Assembly (NCBI GenBank): GCA_006384855.1 | Contig: VCJN01001240.1 | Span: forward strand, 1-64,000 | DNA length: 64,000 bases | Direction: 5' to 3' | DNA from: Tetraselmis striata | Taxonomy: Eukaryota; Chlorophyta; Chlorodendrophyceae; Chlorodendrales; Chlorodendraceae | Shown here: piece by piece, positions 10,728 to 20,509 of the stretch | Layout of the letters: every line of letters begins with the position of its first letter | Numbering within the stretch: the stretch's first letter is position 1 | Position numbers and translations under genes: made by a program | The notes under the pieces: generated by a model | Told to the model about the DNA's origin: nothing | What the model saw: the letters and a program-made list of their open reading frames with translations, nothing else | Databases searched by the model: none

Positions 10728-12216
10728 ACTCTGTGTGCCGTCTGTGTAGTTTTATACTTCAAGACATAATCACAAAACCATTACCGCTCAGATCGTAAGC
10801 CAGCACTGGAACATTGCTTCTAAAGCGAGTTTCTGTATTGATTTCTTCCTAGCTAGAAGATACACACTTTTACATTCAAGCATTTCATATATTGACCGCA
10901 TCATCCAAAATGGCATGACTACCCAAACCCAAGAGGTAAGCAAATGTCTTGTTGAGGAATGAGCCTACAATCTTACCACGGAAGACTTTGAAACTATTGA
11001 AGAGTACTATAACCAAAGTATCAAGTCGTATTATATGTGCTATATGTTTAGCCACCAAAGCTATAAACATCGGAGGAGGAGGAGGGGTGGGGTTTGCGGG
11101 GGGGGGGGGGGGGGGGGGGGGTTGATAGCAGCCACTGCCACATGTGCGGCTCCCGCAGGCTGCTGGTTGGGGATTGCCGCGGAGCGGCAGGCTCTGTCAC
11201 AAAGGCCGGTGCGCCTGGGGCCTGGTGGACCTGCGCCGGAGCTGCCACTGAACCGGGAGGCCGACAAGGCGGAGGGCGCCGGCCTTGGCTCCCCGCACGC
11301 GCAGCGGCCGCCGTGGGAGGGCGGTTTCCCACTCAGTGGCGTCTCCCTCAGCGTTGCGCTACTGGGGGACCGCTTTGGCAGGTACGCCCAGCGGGGTCGC
11401 AGCACCAGGCAGATGCGAGTTTGATGGGCTTCAGCAAACGATTGTAATTTGAACAAGACGAGTATTGTCTGAAGCTAGCGACGTCTTCGCTACCGGGGGT
11501 ATCATCCAGATTAGCTCAGTGTTGGCACGGAGAGCGGCGGCAACAGGCAGCAGTGCGCGGGAGCCCCCCTGTAGCTCCTGACACCTCCGACGCCCGGCCG
11601 CCTCGCCCCCGCACGCGCAGAGACGTGCAGTCTCTGGACATCATCGGCGCGGAGACGCAGCGGTGGCAGCTGCAGGGCAGGCGGCGCGCGCGGCGGGGCT
11701 GGAAGGAGACCCCGCGCATTGGCGTGGTGGCTGGCCACTGGATCGACCCCGGGTGAGCCCCCCACCCCCCTCCCCCCCCCCCGTCCCGCCGTCCCCTGCC
11801 CGGGGTTTTTACTCCCGCGACGCTGCTCGCCCTTTGTGTGTGGCGCTCTGCCGGGCTGTGAGCAGCCCCCTGACGCCAAGCGCACGGCTGCCCTGCTGCC
11901 CAGGGCGGACACAGGCGCGCCCGGTGAGCGGGAGTTCAACATGGAGGTGGCCAATGCGGTGGATAAACAGGTGGTTGCGACCTGCCTTCGCTCAGCCGCT
12001 CTGTGAGGAACAAGTGGAGGACGAGCTAGGCGTAGGTGTGGATATGTCTACTGTGTCATTTATTTTGGTGCGGTGCATTTTTGGCAGCGTCAAGTCAGAG
12101 TTGCCTTTCTCTGTTCCATTAATCTTTGGATATGTTTGGAGATAACATAGGATTCCCTCTTGCGATGGAGTCAAAAGCCATAGTGTATACCAAACCAAAG
12201 GCGTGGTCACAGCATG

Positions 12217-12260
<44 letters not shown>

Positions 12261-14117
12261 TATACTGGAAAGGGAGCGGGAAGCATAGGTATGGCGCTTA
12301 TGCATGGCGAGGGCAGGTGGACTCAAGGGCCACAGCGAAGAGTTGTGAAAAACAGGACATGTCATGTCATGTTGTGTCATGACATCATACAACATGACAT
12401 GACATGTGTCATGTCATGTCATGGCATGGCATGTGTCGTGTCGTGTTATGCCGTGTCATGTCATGCCATCTGTTGTGTCATGTCATGCCATGTCATGCCA
12501 TGTCGTGTCATGATGTGTCATGTCATGATGTGTCATGTCATGTCATATGCCTGTGTCGTGTCGTGTTATCTCATGTCGTGTCATGTCATGAGTCATGCCA
12601 TTTCATGTTGAGTCATTTTATGTATTGTTGTGTCATGCCATCTCATATAAAATTGTGTCGTGTCATGTCATGCCATGACATGCCATGTCACGTAATGTTG
12701 TGTCGTTTCATGTCGCGCCATGTGTCGTGTCCTGTTGTGTCATGTAATGTCAAGTCGTGTCGTGTCGTGTCATGTCATGCCGTATGTCGTGTCCTGTTGT
12801 GTCATGTGGTATTGTCAAGTCGTTTCATGTCATGTCATGTCATGCACGGCAGATTAGAGCCTCTCGCAATTGTTGCCGAGTGTTACAGCCAACGGGCAGC
12901 AGCGTTCGATGTCTTTCACCGCCTATCTTGCGCGGCTGGCGTCCCTGAGCTAACCGTGGTGGACAGCGCAGCTCACCTCGCAGGGCTGGCGCGTGTACCG
13001 CCCGGACCGCGACACGGAGGGGCTGGCGTGGGACGACTACCTGCGCTGGGTGGCGCGGCAGAGCCGGCGCGGCACGCCCGTGGTGGAGATCCACGGCCAG
13101 GGGCGCGCGGCCGCCATCGACGGCATCGCCACCGGCGTCATCGGCTGCAGGTGGGCACAGGCATATCCACCGAACACGTGCAATATGTTGTAATGATTGG
13201 TTGAAAGGGGGGGGGGGGGGGGGCTGGCAAGGGTCATACCTGTTGGGTATGATGGCAATCATTTCGTCGAGTGTCAGGCTAAGGAAACGTCAATGTTTTA
13301 ATCGTTGAGTCATTACGTAACATAACTGTTTGTCTACACGTGGAAACCCGGTGATTTTTCCTGCCAAACATGCCGGAAGTTAATCTGTCAGACTATGATA
13401 GGAGACAAGTATTCTTTGTGGCGGAGAGCTTGATATGTCTCCTGCGCCAAGCAGCCAAGTAGCCTTGCCACTACGCCGGAATCGCAGTGCCGTGAAAACA
13501 AGTCACTCGCCAATCGGGATGAACTCTTGACGATGGCAGATAATCAAAACACACACCAAACCAATACGTATGCATACTCGTAATGTGTCCGTGTTTGTTT
13601 TATTCATAGTATACCAGTGGCGTTTAATTGGGGCCGCGGGTCCCAAATGTAATGATTGTTTTTGGCGTCATCAGGCCTTCAGAGATTTTGCGCACTGTTT
13701 GTGGTTTCCCTATGGGTTTCCTTCATCATTAAGGGTCAAACATAGGTCATGTACATTTGTCGAACCCAAAGCGCGCACTCCTCTGTAGAGAGTAGGACGC
13801 CGCCCTCATGAGGGCGCTGACGGGTACCAGTGTGCGGTGGCAGGGGGGCGCCCTTGAACCGCGCCCTGGGCTCCACCTTTGGGTTCTTCCCCATGGACTG
13901 GACGGGGCTGGCAGGTGCCCCGCCAGGGCGGCGTCATCGTGGAGAGCTTCGTCACGGAGGAGGTGAGCGCTCCCATGCGCCCCGGCAATCTCAGCATTGC
14001 ATTTGTTTTTGGTTATTTGCATCCACCAACGCATGGGTTACATCCAGCCCCGGTGGGCACGTTGACATTATTTAATTGTCACTGCCCGATTCCGATAGGT
14101 ATATTTCTAGAAATGGT

Positions 14118-14168
<51 letters not shown>

Positions 14169-17067
14169 CCCTTCGCTGCTGTCGCTTGTCATTGCGCATT
14201 CGTGCCTGTGAGCAGTAAGTGCCGTATAATTACACCGAGTACCGTTGGCTGTACCCTACCGCCCACGCCGCAATCCATGGTGCGGATTGCACTCACTTTT
14301 GGTTTGAGTGTCCTGCTCTCCGATCTCTCCCCGCGCCGCCGGCGCTAGATCTAGCGCCATACCCGGGTATGCCCATCGCGTGATGCGTGTGTATCATCTC
14401 CCGTTCGTTCCCACCGTAGTAGCGCAGTTGTCTGCGCTCCTGTGCGGGGCCCGCATGATCTATGGAATAACGGTGCCACGTGCGAGTACCTGTGACAGGC
14501 ACAAGACACCGTCGGTTGCTACAATAATATCCCGCATATGTATATGTATATATATATATATTGTATATATGCGCGATATTATTGTAGCAATCGAGGCGAC
14601 ATTCGTCGCAAAACCACAACGCTTGCCACACGGCCGCATTATAACAGACCTATACTCGTAGTCTCTGGTGCACATCGTACTAGTACCGGTACACACCGCA
14701 CTCGTAATAACATGCAGCATATCGTACCTCGTAATTGCCACACTATCCCTCCCACCACCACCACCTCTCGGCAAGACATCAATTCTCGACATCAGCGGGG
14801 ATCGAAACAGTGACCGCCAGGCGCCTAGATCGAAACTCATGCTCTGAGAACCAGTGTAACAATCGAGGCGACATTCGTCTCAAAACCACAACGCTTGCCA
14901 CACGGCCTCGTTATATCGCACCTATACTCGTAGTCTCAGGTACACAATCGTCCCCGTACCAAGCCGTCGTATATCGTACCAGTTGCTGTCAGATTATCGC
15001 TTACTATGGACATCAGATCCGCTATTTACTCTTTTGCCGAACACTTGTACTCGCCCAACACGTATCCGCCTGCTACATTGTTGACGCAGCTCGAGGGCCT
15101 GCCAGGGGAGCAGCGCGGCAAGGTGGCCCAGCAGCTGGGTGGCCGAATCAGCGAGGCAGTGCGCAAGGCCAGCGTCCAGGTGAACCCCCCCCCCCCCCCC
15201 CCCCCCCCCACCCCCTTGTGGTCACACCAACACTGTTTAAAGGCGACAGCAATCTTGACGCTACATCGCGCATGCGTGTGTGTTCCTCTCCACCGGAATA
15301 TTGCCCGCCGCGAGCTCACCGATCGACAATTTTTCTGTTTGTTCTCATGCGCATTGCCCATCGTCGTGAATTCCGATTGAGGGAAGCAGCTGTCGGTGTA
15401 TTTGCAAGCCGTTGTACCTGCGGGTAGTAGATATGGCAAGAGTGGATTCCTAGGCCTGAACCGCACCATCTACATGCGGCGCCAGGCCCATTCTTCCCGG
15501 CCTCGCTGATATGTACAACTTGCGTTGGGGGTAATTGTAAAGTCACCGGTTATACACAAGGCGCGAGGTATGAACCAAGTATTCAAAAGGGCCCAACCGT
15601 ACACCTCGCAGCTAGTTTACAAACAAATGCCGTTGCAACAGAGTCGCCGAATCAGCCGCACTAAAACGAGCACAATGGTGTAGGTGTTTGGGCACAAATG
15701 AAGAAAACTCGGTTACTAAGTGGGTCGTGAGACAGCTAGTCCCCATGACTGCCGGTGCGGTACTAAAAACGGCAAATACGACCCTGCCCTAGACGCCAGA
15801 GGTCGAATCTAGACAAAACTACATGTGAGCTGTAGGTACAAATGTTCCAATAGGTGCCATGCAGGCCCAATCTGCGGCTTGTGCAGTAACGGCATTTGGG
15901 ATTTACCTTGAAGTGTCCCTCCGCGAGCCGCATGGGCGACACATACACTGCACGGCGTTGGCTAGCAGTGTCCATGCCACGGAGAACAGACCATGAAATT
16001 GGATAACGGCCGATTTCCGTGGACTACCGCCATAGTTATATCGCATGTGCATAGCGCCAAGGTGGTCGATCCGCCCAATGCGTGCACATCCACATATGTG
16101 CCAACATGCCCGCCACGCGACCGCCGCCGAGGCGGTATCCACGTGCGTGTGCTAGCTCCATTTGTTCGCACCGCAATGCCGCGTTTGGGCTGGCCAACGG
16201 CCATATGTCCGCCGGCAAAGTACACCGCCTTTCACCTGCCGAGTTAGAGGAATCAAAAAAGCAATGAAGTGACTTGTTGGACAAAGGATTTATTAGAGAA
16301 TCGTTTTCGCCCTATGCTGCATCTGTCATGTTTGCCCCAAAAGGCAATGGTGGAATACCCTTGTGTACATACCCTAGATAAATCGATTGCAAGCCCTGTA
16401 TAGGTCATGGTTACCGCGGCCCTCCTGTGTACTGGTACCTGACCGGCGACGCGATCCGGGGGGATACATGCCCCATATACGGAGGCGCAGGTGTCGAGCG
16501 AGACAAAGAGAGAGAGAGAGAGAGCAAGTTCGGAATCCCAAACGTTCTACTCGGTGTTCGTGCATTTATTTGCGTGACGCGCAATATGTACGTCGGCAAT
16601 CTTTTAAATCAAAGCGTGGTTAATGACCGTTGCTTTCATCCGTGGTGCAAACGCCTGATGCTCAGAAGTGTAAAATTGAAATCAAGCACTTCGCGCCGTG
16701 TGTACATGCACGAGCGTACGACTCGCCAATACTTTTGTCGCGTAGTGTACACGCACATACCCCTTACCCGCCCCCCCCCCCCCCCCCCCCCCCCCCGCCC
16801 CAGACCATGTCAAGGTGTGGAGAACATTGACCTCCCCATGTCTTTATTGGGCCCGCGCAGGTGCGACTGGACCCATTGGCGGTGGAGAGCGGCTGTAGCC
16901 AGACGGGCTGCCCCATCGGCAAGTACGGCCACGCGCTGGACGCGGAGGCGGACGAGAGGGACATGCTGGCGCCCTCGCACCCGCTGGCGCTGTCGCCCGC
17001 GCTCAAGGAGAGCCTTGGCCACAAGGAGGCCCCCGGCCCCGCCAACCCCGGCAGCCTCGGCAAATAA
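9671..17067 (+). CDS. N-acetylmuramoyl-L-alanine amidase (Amidase_3 type), at least 11 exons
   Basis: Exons with GT-AG borders and matching phases: 9671-9751, 9874-9955, 10180-10280, 10490-10655, 11159-11381, 11621-11752, 11904-11970, 12972-13150, 13844-13962, 15090-15179, 16861-17067 (TAA). The joined frame is about 481 aa; the first exon(s) are missing. The amidase core has the expected zinc and catalytic residues: AGHW (His), GEREFN (Glu), VEIHGQG (His), GVIVESF (Glu). The family cleaves the MurNAc-L-Ala amide bond of peptidoglycan and this version looks cyanobacterial, so a plastid-envelope or endosymbiont-derived role is an inference. The first five exons encode a region I do not recognise; the last adds a Pro/Ala/Gly-rich tail. 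One surplus base near 13,911-13,915 breaks the frame between FFPMDWTGLA and VPRQGG. That could be an assembly error or real decay. No signal peptide is visible because the N-terminus is not found. Confidence 0.8.
10122..10140 (+). repeat. G19 run in amidase intron 2
   Basis: Ends about 40 nt upstream of the exon at 10180. Confidence 0.9.
10695..10719 (+). repeat. (GT)n microsatellite in amidase intron 4
   Basis: About 12 GT units, 40 nt downstream of the donor at 10656. Confidence 0.9.
11098..11121 (+). repeat. G24 run in amidase intron 4
   Basis: Ends 37 nt upstream of the exon at 11159, the same placement as the G run before exon 10180. Confidence 0.9.
12219..12258 (+). repeat. (TG)20 microsatellite in amidase intron 7
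   Basis: Uninterrupted TG repeat about 100 nt before the pentamer satellite in the same 1-kb intron. Confidence 0.95.
12358..12845 (+). repeat. TCATG/TCGTG pentamer satellite in amidase intron 7
   Basis: About 490 bp of 5-bp units (GTCATGTCATGCCATGTCGTG-like) with mixed TCATG, CCATG and TCGTG variants. It keeps long frames open and so creates a false 266-codon ORF on +. It occupies half of the intron between exons 11904-11970 and 12972-13150. Confidence 0.95.
13207..13223 (+). repeat. G17 run in amidase intron 8
   Basis: Lies 56 nt after the donor at 13151. Confidence 0.9.
14121..14166 (+). repeat. (GT)23 microsatellite in amidase intron 9
   Basis: Uninterrupted GT repeat within the 1.1-kb intron 13963-15089. 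Confidence 0.95.
14516..14590. repeat. Inverted repeat with AT-rich centre
   Basis: Arms TTGCTACAATAATATC (14516-14531) and GATATTATTGTAGCAA (14575-14590) are perfect complements around a TA-rich core. It looks like a tiny foldback element inside intron 9 of the amidase gene. Confidence 0.8.
14589..14940 (+). repeat. Pair of 85-bp direct repeats
   Basis: 14589-14672 and 14858-14940 both run AATCGAGGCGACATTCGTC ... CTATACTCGTAGTCTC with a few differences. The left copy starts exactly at the right arm of the inverted repeat. Confidence 0.8.
15185..15209 (+). repeat. C25 run directly after a splice donor
   Basis: Begins 5 nt into intron 10 (donor GTGAA at 15180). Confidence 0.95.
16771..16796 (+). 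repeat. C26 run before the last amidase exon
   Basis: Sits 64 nt upstream of the acceptor at 16859-16860; it may serve as pyrimidine tract. Confidence 0.95.
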
Positions 17068-17149
17068 GCAGGGCACACCTCCGGTGCGTACATGGCCCGG
17101 CTGGCTCGGCTGTATGCCAGTATCAGCTGGGGCGCTCCAAGGTGCACGG

Positions 17150-17390
17150 TGCGCGGAGACAGAGAAGCCACATGATTTGCAGAATTGGGGGCCAGCCCTG
17201 GGCTGTAGGGCGGAGGGGCTGGGCAACACAGGAGGCAGGCCGGCGGCTTGAACTGTAATAATATCACATTGCGTTTCCCATAGCGTTCAGAGAAAGCAGG
17301 CCCGTCGTGAACTCAGTTTGGGCGGCGGAGAGCAGCAGACTAGCATGATGTAGAATCATTTCAATTTCACTTTCAGCTGGGGCGCTTGCG
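17150..17390 (+). repeat. TTTCAA-tailed dispersed repeat, copy 2
   Basis: Same family as 4040-4235 (GGAGGCAGGCCGGCGGCTTG ... GGCGGCGGAGAGCAGCAGAC ... ATTTCAATTTCACTTTC), beginning about 85 bp after the amidase stop codon. It may contribute the transcript's 3' UTR; TGTAA occurs at about 17,253-17,257. Confidence 0.65.
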
Positions 17391-17399
17391 GTGCGATGT

Positions 17400-19040
17400 G
17401 CAGGACGTGGTAAATGCGACGAGGCCAAAACTAACAGGGCAGCAGGTAGTAGCGAGCCCGGCCTAGCATAAAGTGCCCTTCTCAACGCCGTAGTACGTTT
17501 TTGCATTGCTGGCGGCGGACTCCAACCTGTAGCAGCTGCTTTCCCACAGTGTGATGTAATGATGACATGGGCGGCGATGCGCAATTCCATGGCGGAGCCC
17601 GAGTTTGCATCATCATGGTAGATATGTAGTCATATTAATTAGCAGCACGACAATCTGATGCCTCGGTGCCATGTGTTCTATGCAAATACTTGCAACACTT
17701 TACAAAAAGTCCACACCTTGCGCGATTTTATACCCCTCCACATAAGTTCCAAGCCCATCGTCGCCAAATCCGAGGTTACGAGTAGTAGGGCATCCGAAGA
17801 TAATTATGACCTGAAGCCCTAGAATTTTGCACATGTATGTTCAGCATCTATCACCATGAGGTTTAATCGCGCCCTATGACTACCCTAACAGCTGCGCCAC
17901 ACGAGTGGTCATGGCGCCGCATTGGGCGATGATGTCAAGTGGATTTGTTTTTCAAACGTCATTGGGGGTTGGTGCCCACACGTGCCGCCACGCATGCATG
18001 GGACATGGCATGGTGGGATGGCGCCATGGATGGGTCAGGAAACGTGCGTAAGCAGATAAGGAGCTAGGACTCTGTTGGACGAGCGGTGGATCCATGTCAG
18101 CACGAGGCATTGCGCGGTGTGTGCTGATACTGGTGCAACAGCAGTGTTGCCATCGTCGAGGACCCTACCAAGACACGCGGACATATTTCAGAGTGTTGCA
18201 GGGATTGCTCAAAATAAACTCTGACATAAATCTCACTAACTTTTGCGTAAGGAGTGGCCCATACTCATGCATTGTTTTCGGGGCGTCTGGGCGCACGTTA
18301 AGGCACCTTATTTCGGGCTACAAACAACGTAATTAGGTCGAAATGTAACGTTCATTGCAACATGTGGCCGCATGATGGGCTTGAAACTTCACGGCGCGTG
18401 CGCCGAAATACACAAGACCTGACGGTACTCGTGACAGTAGTGTGTTGGGTGCACTCGTAAGCAGACCACTGACACTTGGCACGCGTACCCCATTGAGGGA
18501 TGCGCACAAGGCACATGTGCCAAGACCCCCACATTTACAGCATTATTTCCACCAGCATTGATGCATTATTGTGCGCGCCATTCCAGCGCCACTCGGCTCG
18601 CAGTTTCGCTCAATGGGCCTGTAGCTACGCACGCAATACTATAGGAAAGCTTCGCCCTATGGCAAGGAGGCCAGGAGAACCCCCCCCCTCCACGCGCGCA
18701 ACGATCACATGAACTCTTTCCCCGTCAGTTTGCAAGCGGAATATATACATAGGGCTTGTCCCATACCCTGAACGATCTAGTTTGAATGCCCTAAATGCAT
18801 GGTGGATAGTTATCATACCGAGGGTGATGTGGGATGAGTACGGGGGCGAGTACTGTCTCCCAGCATGGCTACTTTTGAAAATTTAAAACTTCTGAAAAGT
18901 TTGTTCCCTGCTTTGTCTTTGATGCTTAACATGCCAGCTGCCTTCCGGCCCGGCGGCGCGAACCCGCATAAGGTCCATTATAATGAAAGTGCGTAGCATG
19001 CCGCCCTCTGAAGGCCATGTCCCTATTCTTCCCTCTTTCG
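17400..19040. other. Intergenic, no gene recognised
   Basis: Mixed-composition sequence without long frames, splice-consistent exons or internal repeats that I can see. Confidence 0.5.
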
Positions 19041-19507
19041 GCAGTGGGCACAGTGATTCCTCGTGAGCTGAGCCCCTTCTACAGCACTGTGTCCTAGGTC
19101 CAGGTACCCATCCACTAGATTGTGTGGGGATAGATGTGAGGGGCACCGCCTAGTACAGAGGTATGGCCCTTTACCCCCCCCCCCCTCCAAACAGCGGGCA
19201 CAGTGATTCCTCGTGAGCTGAGCCCCTTCTACAGCACTGTGTCCTAGGTCCAGGTACCCATCCACTAGATTGTGTGGGGATAGATGTGAGGGGCACCACC
19301 TAGTACAGAGGTATCTCTTATCACCCCCCGCCCCCCCCCCCCCCCCCCCCCCCCCCCCAAGCAGCGGGCACAGTGATTCCTCGTGATTCATTCTACATAT
19401 GATTCACGATGATTCCTTCTACAGCACTGTGTCCTAGTTCCAGGCACCCATCCGCTAGGTTGTGTGGGGATAGATGTGAGGGGCACCGCCTAGTACAGAG
19501 GTACCTC
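19041..19507 (+). repeat. Three tandem copies of a 146-170 bp unit
   Basis: Units at 19041-19191, 19192-19361 and 19362-19507 start CAGTGGGCACAGTGATTCCT or a close variant and end in a C-rich tract. Length differences come mainly from those tracts (C28 at 19331-19358). The third unit has a partial internal change (GATTCATTCTACATATGATT). Confidence 0.9.
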
Positions 19508-19509
19508 CC

Positions 19510-20500
19510 CCCCGCCCCCCTTTCCCCCAGCATCTAGCAGAGCAGCGACAAAAGATTACATGCTAAATCTTGTAGCATGAGCATTCTTCTCTTGCATCTC
19601 TCAGTCCCTCCGCCAGCAGGGACTCAAGCCCTGGCCCCTTGTATCTCCCGCGCTTGCCGCGGGCAGTCTTGCCTGCAGCCGCGTTCCCCGCCCTGGCCTC
19701 CTTCGCCGCCAGGGTCTTCTCAGCGCAAATGTCCGCCGGGGAGGGCCCCAGCATGCCCTATATATGCGCATGGATGGGGTAACGTGTCGTGGCCTTGATG
19801 CGTGGGCGCCTTCACTGTCTGCGTTCGCCCAAGTGAAAGTGCCGATGGGAACGGCAACCAGGTGGCAAGATCGGGTGTATCGCGCGATCGCGGCACTTAT
19901 CCCAAGCCGTAGCAACCTTAGCAACATGCATGCACGCGTGCACGACCTCGATGCGGCCACGTATGCGCATGTCAATCGAATCCCCGAAACCAGGAATTAT
20001 GTGGACAGTTGTACTATTGGGGACGGCGGGTTCTGGTAGGTATAATGAAGCTAGCATTTAATAGCGAGAACAAATAACACAACATTTCAGTGAAACCTAC
20101 AAATATTAGTTCACACCGCCGCCTATAGGCCCTAGATCTCCCCCAGATTGTGAGGGCATGAGCAGAGTAGGGCAGTTTCTGGTAGCATCGACTAATTAAG
20201 GCAAATGTATTCCGAGCATTGCCGGCCACCAATTGCAGTGCTGCATGCAAGCTTCCGGGCTGCAAACGGCAGTGCGGCGAGGTGCAGCGCCACTGTCGGC
20301 ATGCGCGGCCGCGTCCCGGCCCGGGACACACCAACTCCTGCGCGGCCACTAATCCATGCGAAAAAAAGGACGGGCTTGTTACGGGGGACAGCATCACAGC
20401 TCAACAAGAGAAAAGGGGGGAAGAGGGAGGTGGGGTGGGCGAGGGGAGGGAGGGGGGGGAGGTCCGTGGCCGCGCGTTGCGTCTCTGCCCACACTGAGAA
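19510..20500. other. Intergenic, no gene recognised
   Basis: Contains a purine-rich AG/GGGA stretch near 20,403-20,465 that opens several spurious frames. No domain or splice evidence is seen. Confidence 0.45.
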
Positions 20501-20509
20501 ATAAAGAAA

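Noticed and set aside
12404-13204. 266-codon plus-strand ORF with Cys/His/Val/Met-rich repeats
   Set aside because: It is the TCATG pentamer satellite read as protein; 5-bp units lacking stops keep the frame open. Only the part after 12,972 overlaps a real exon, in another frame.
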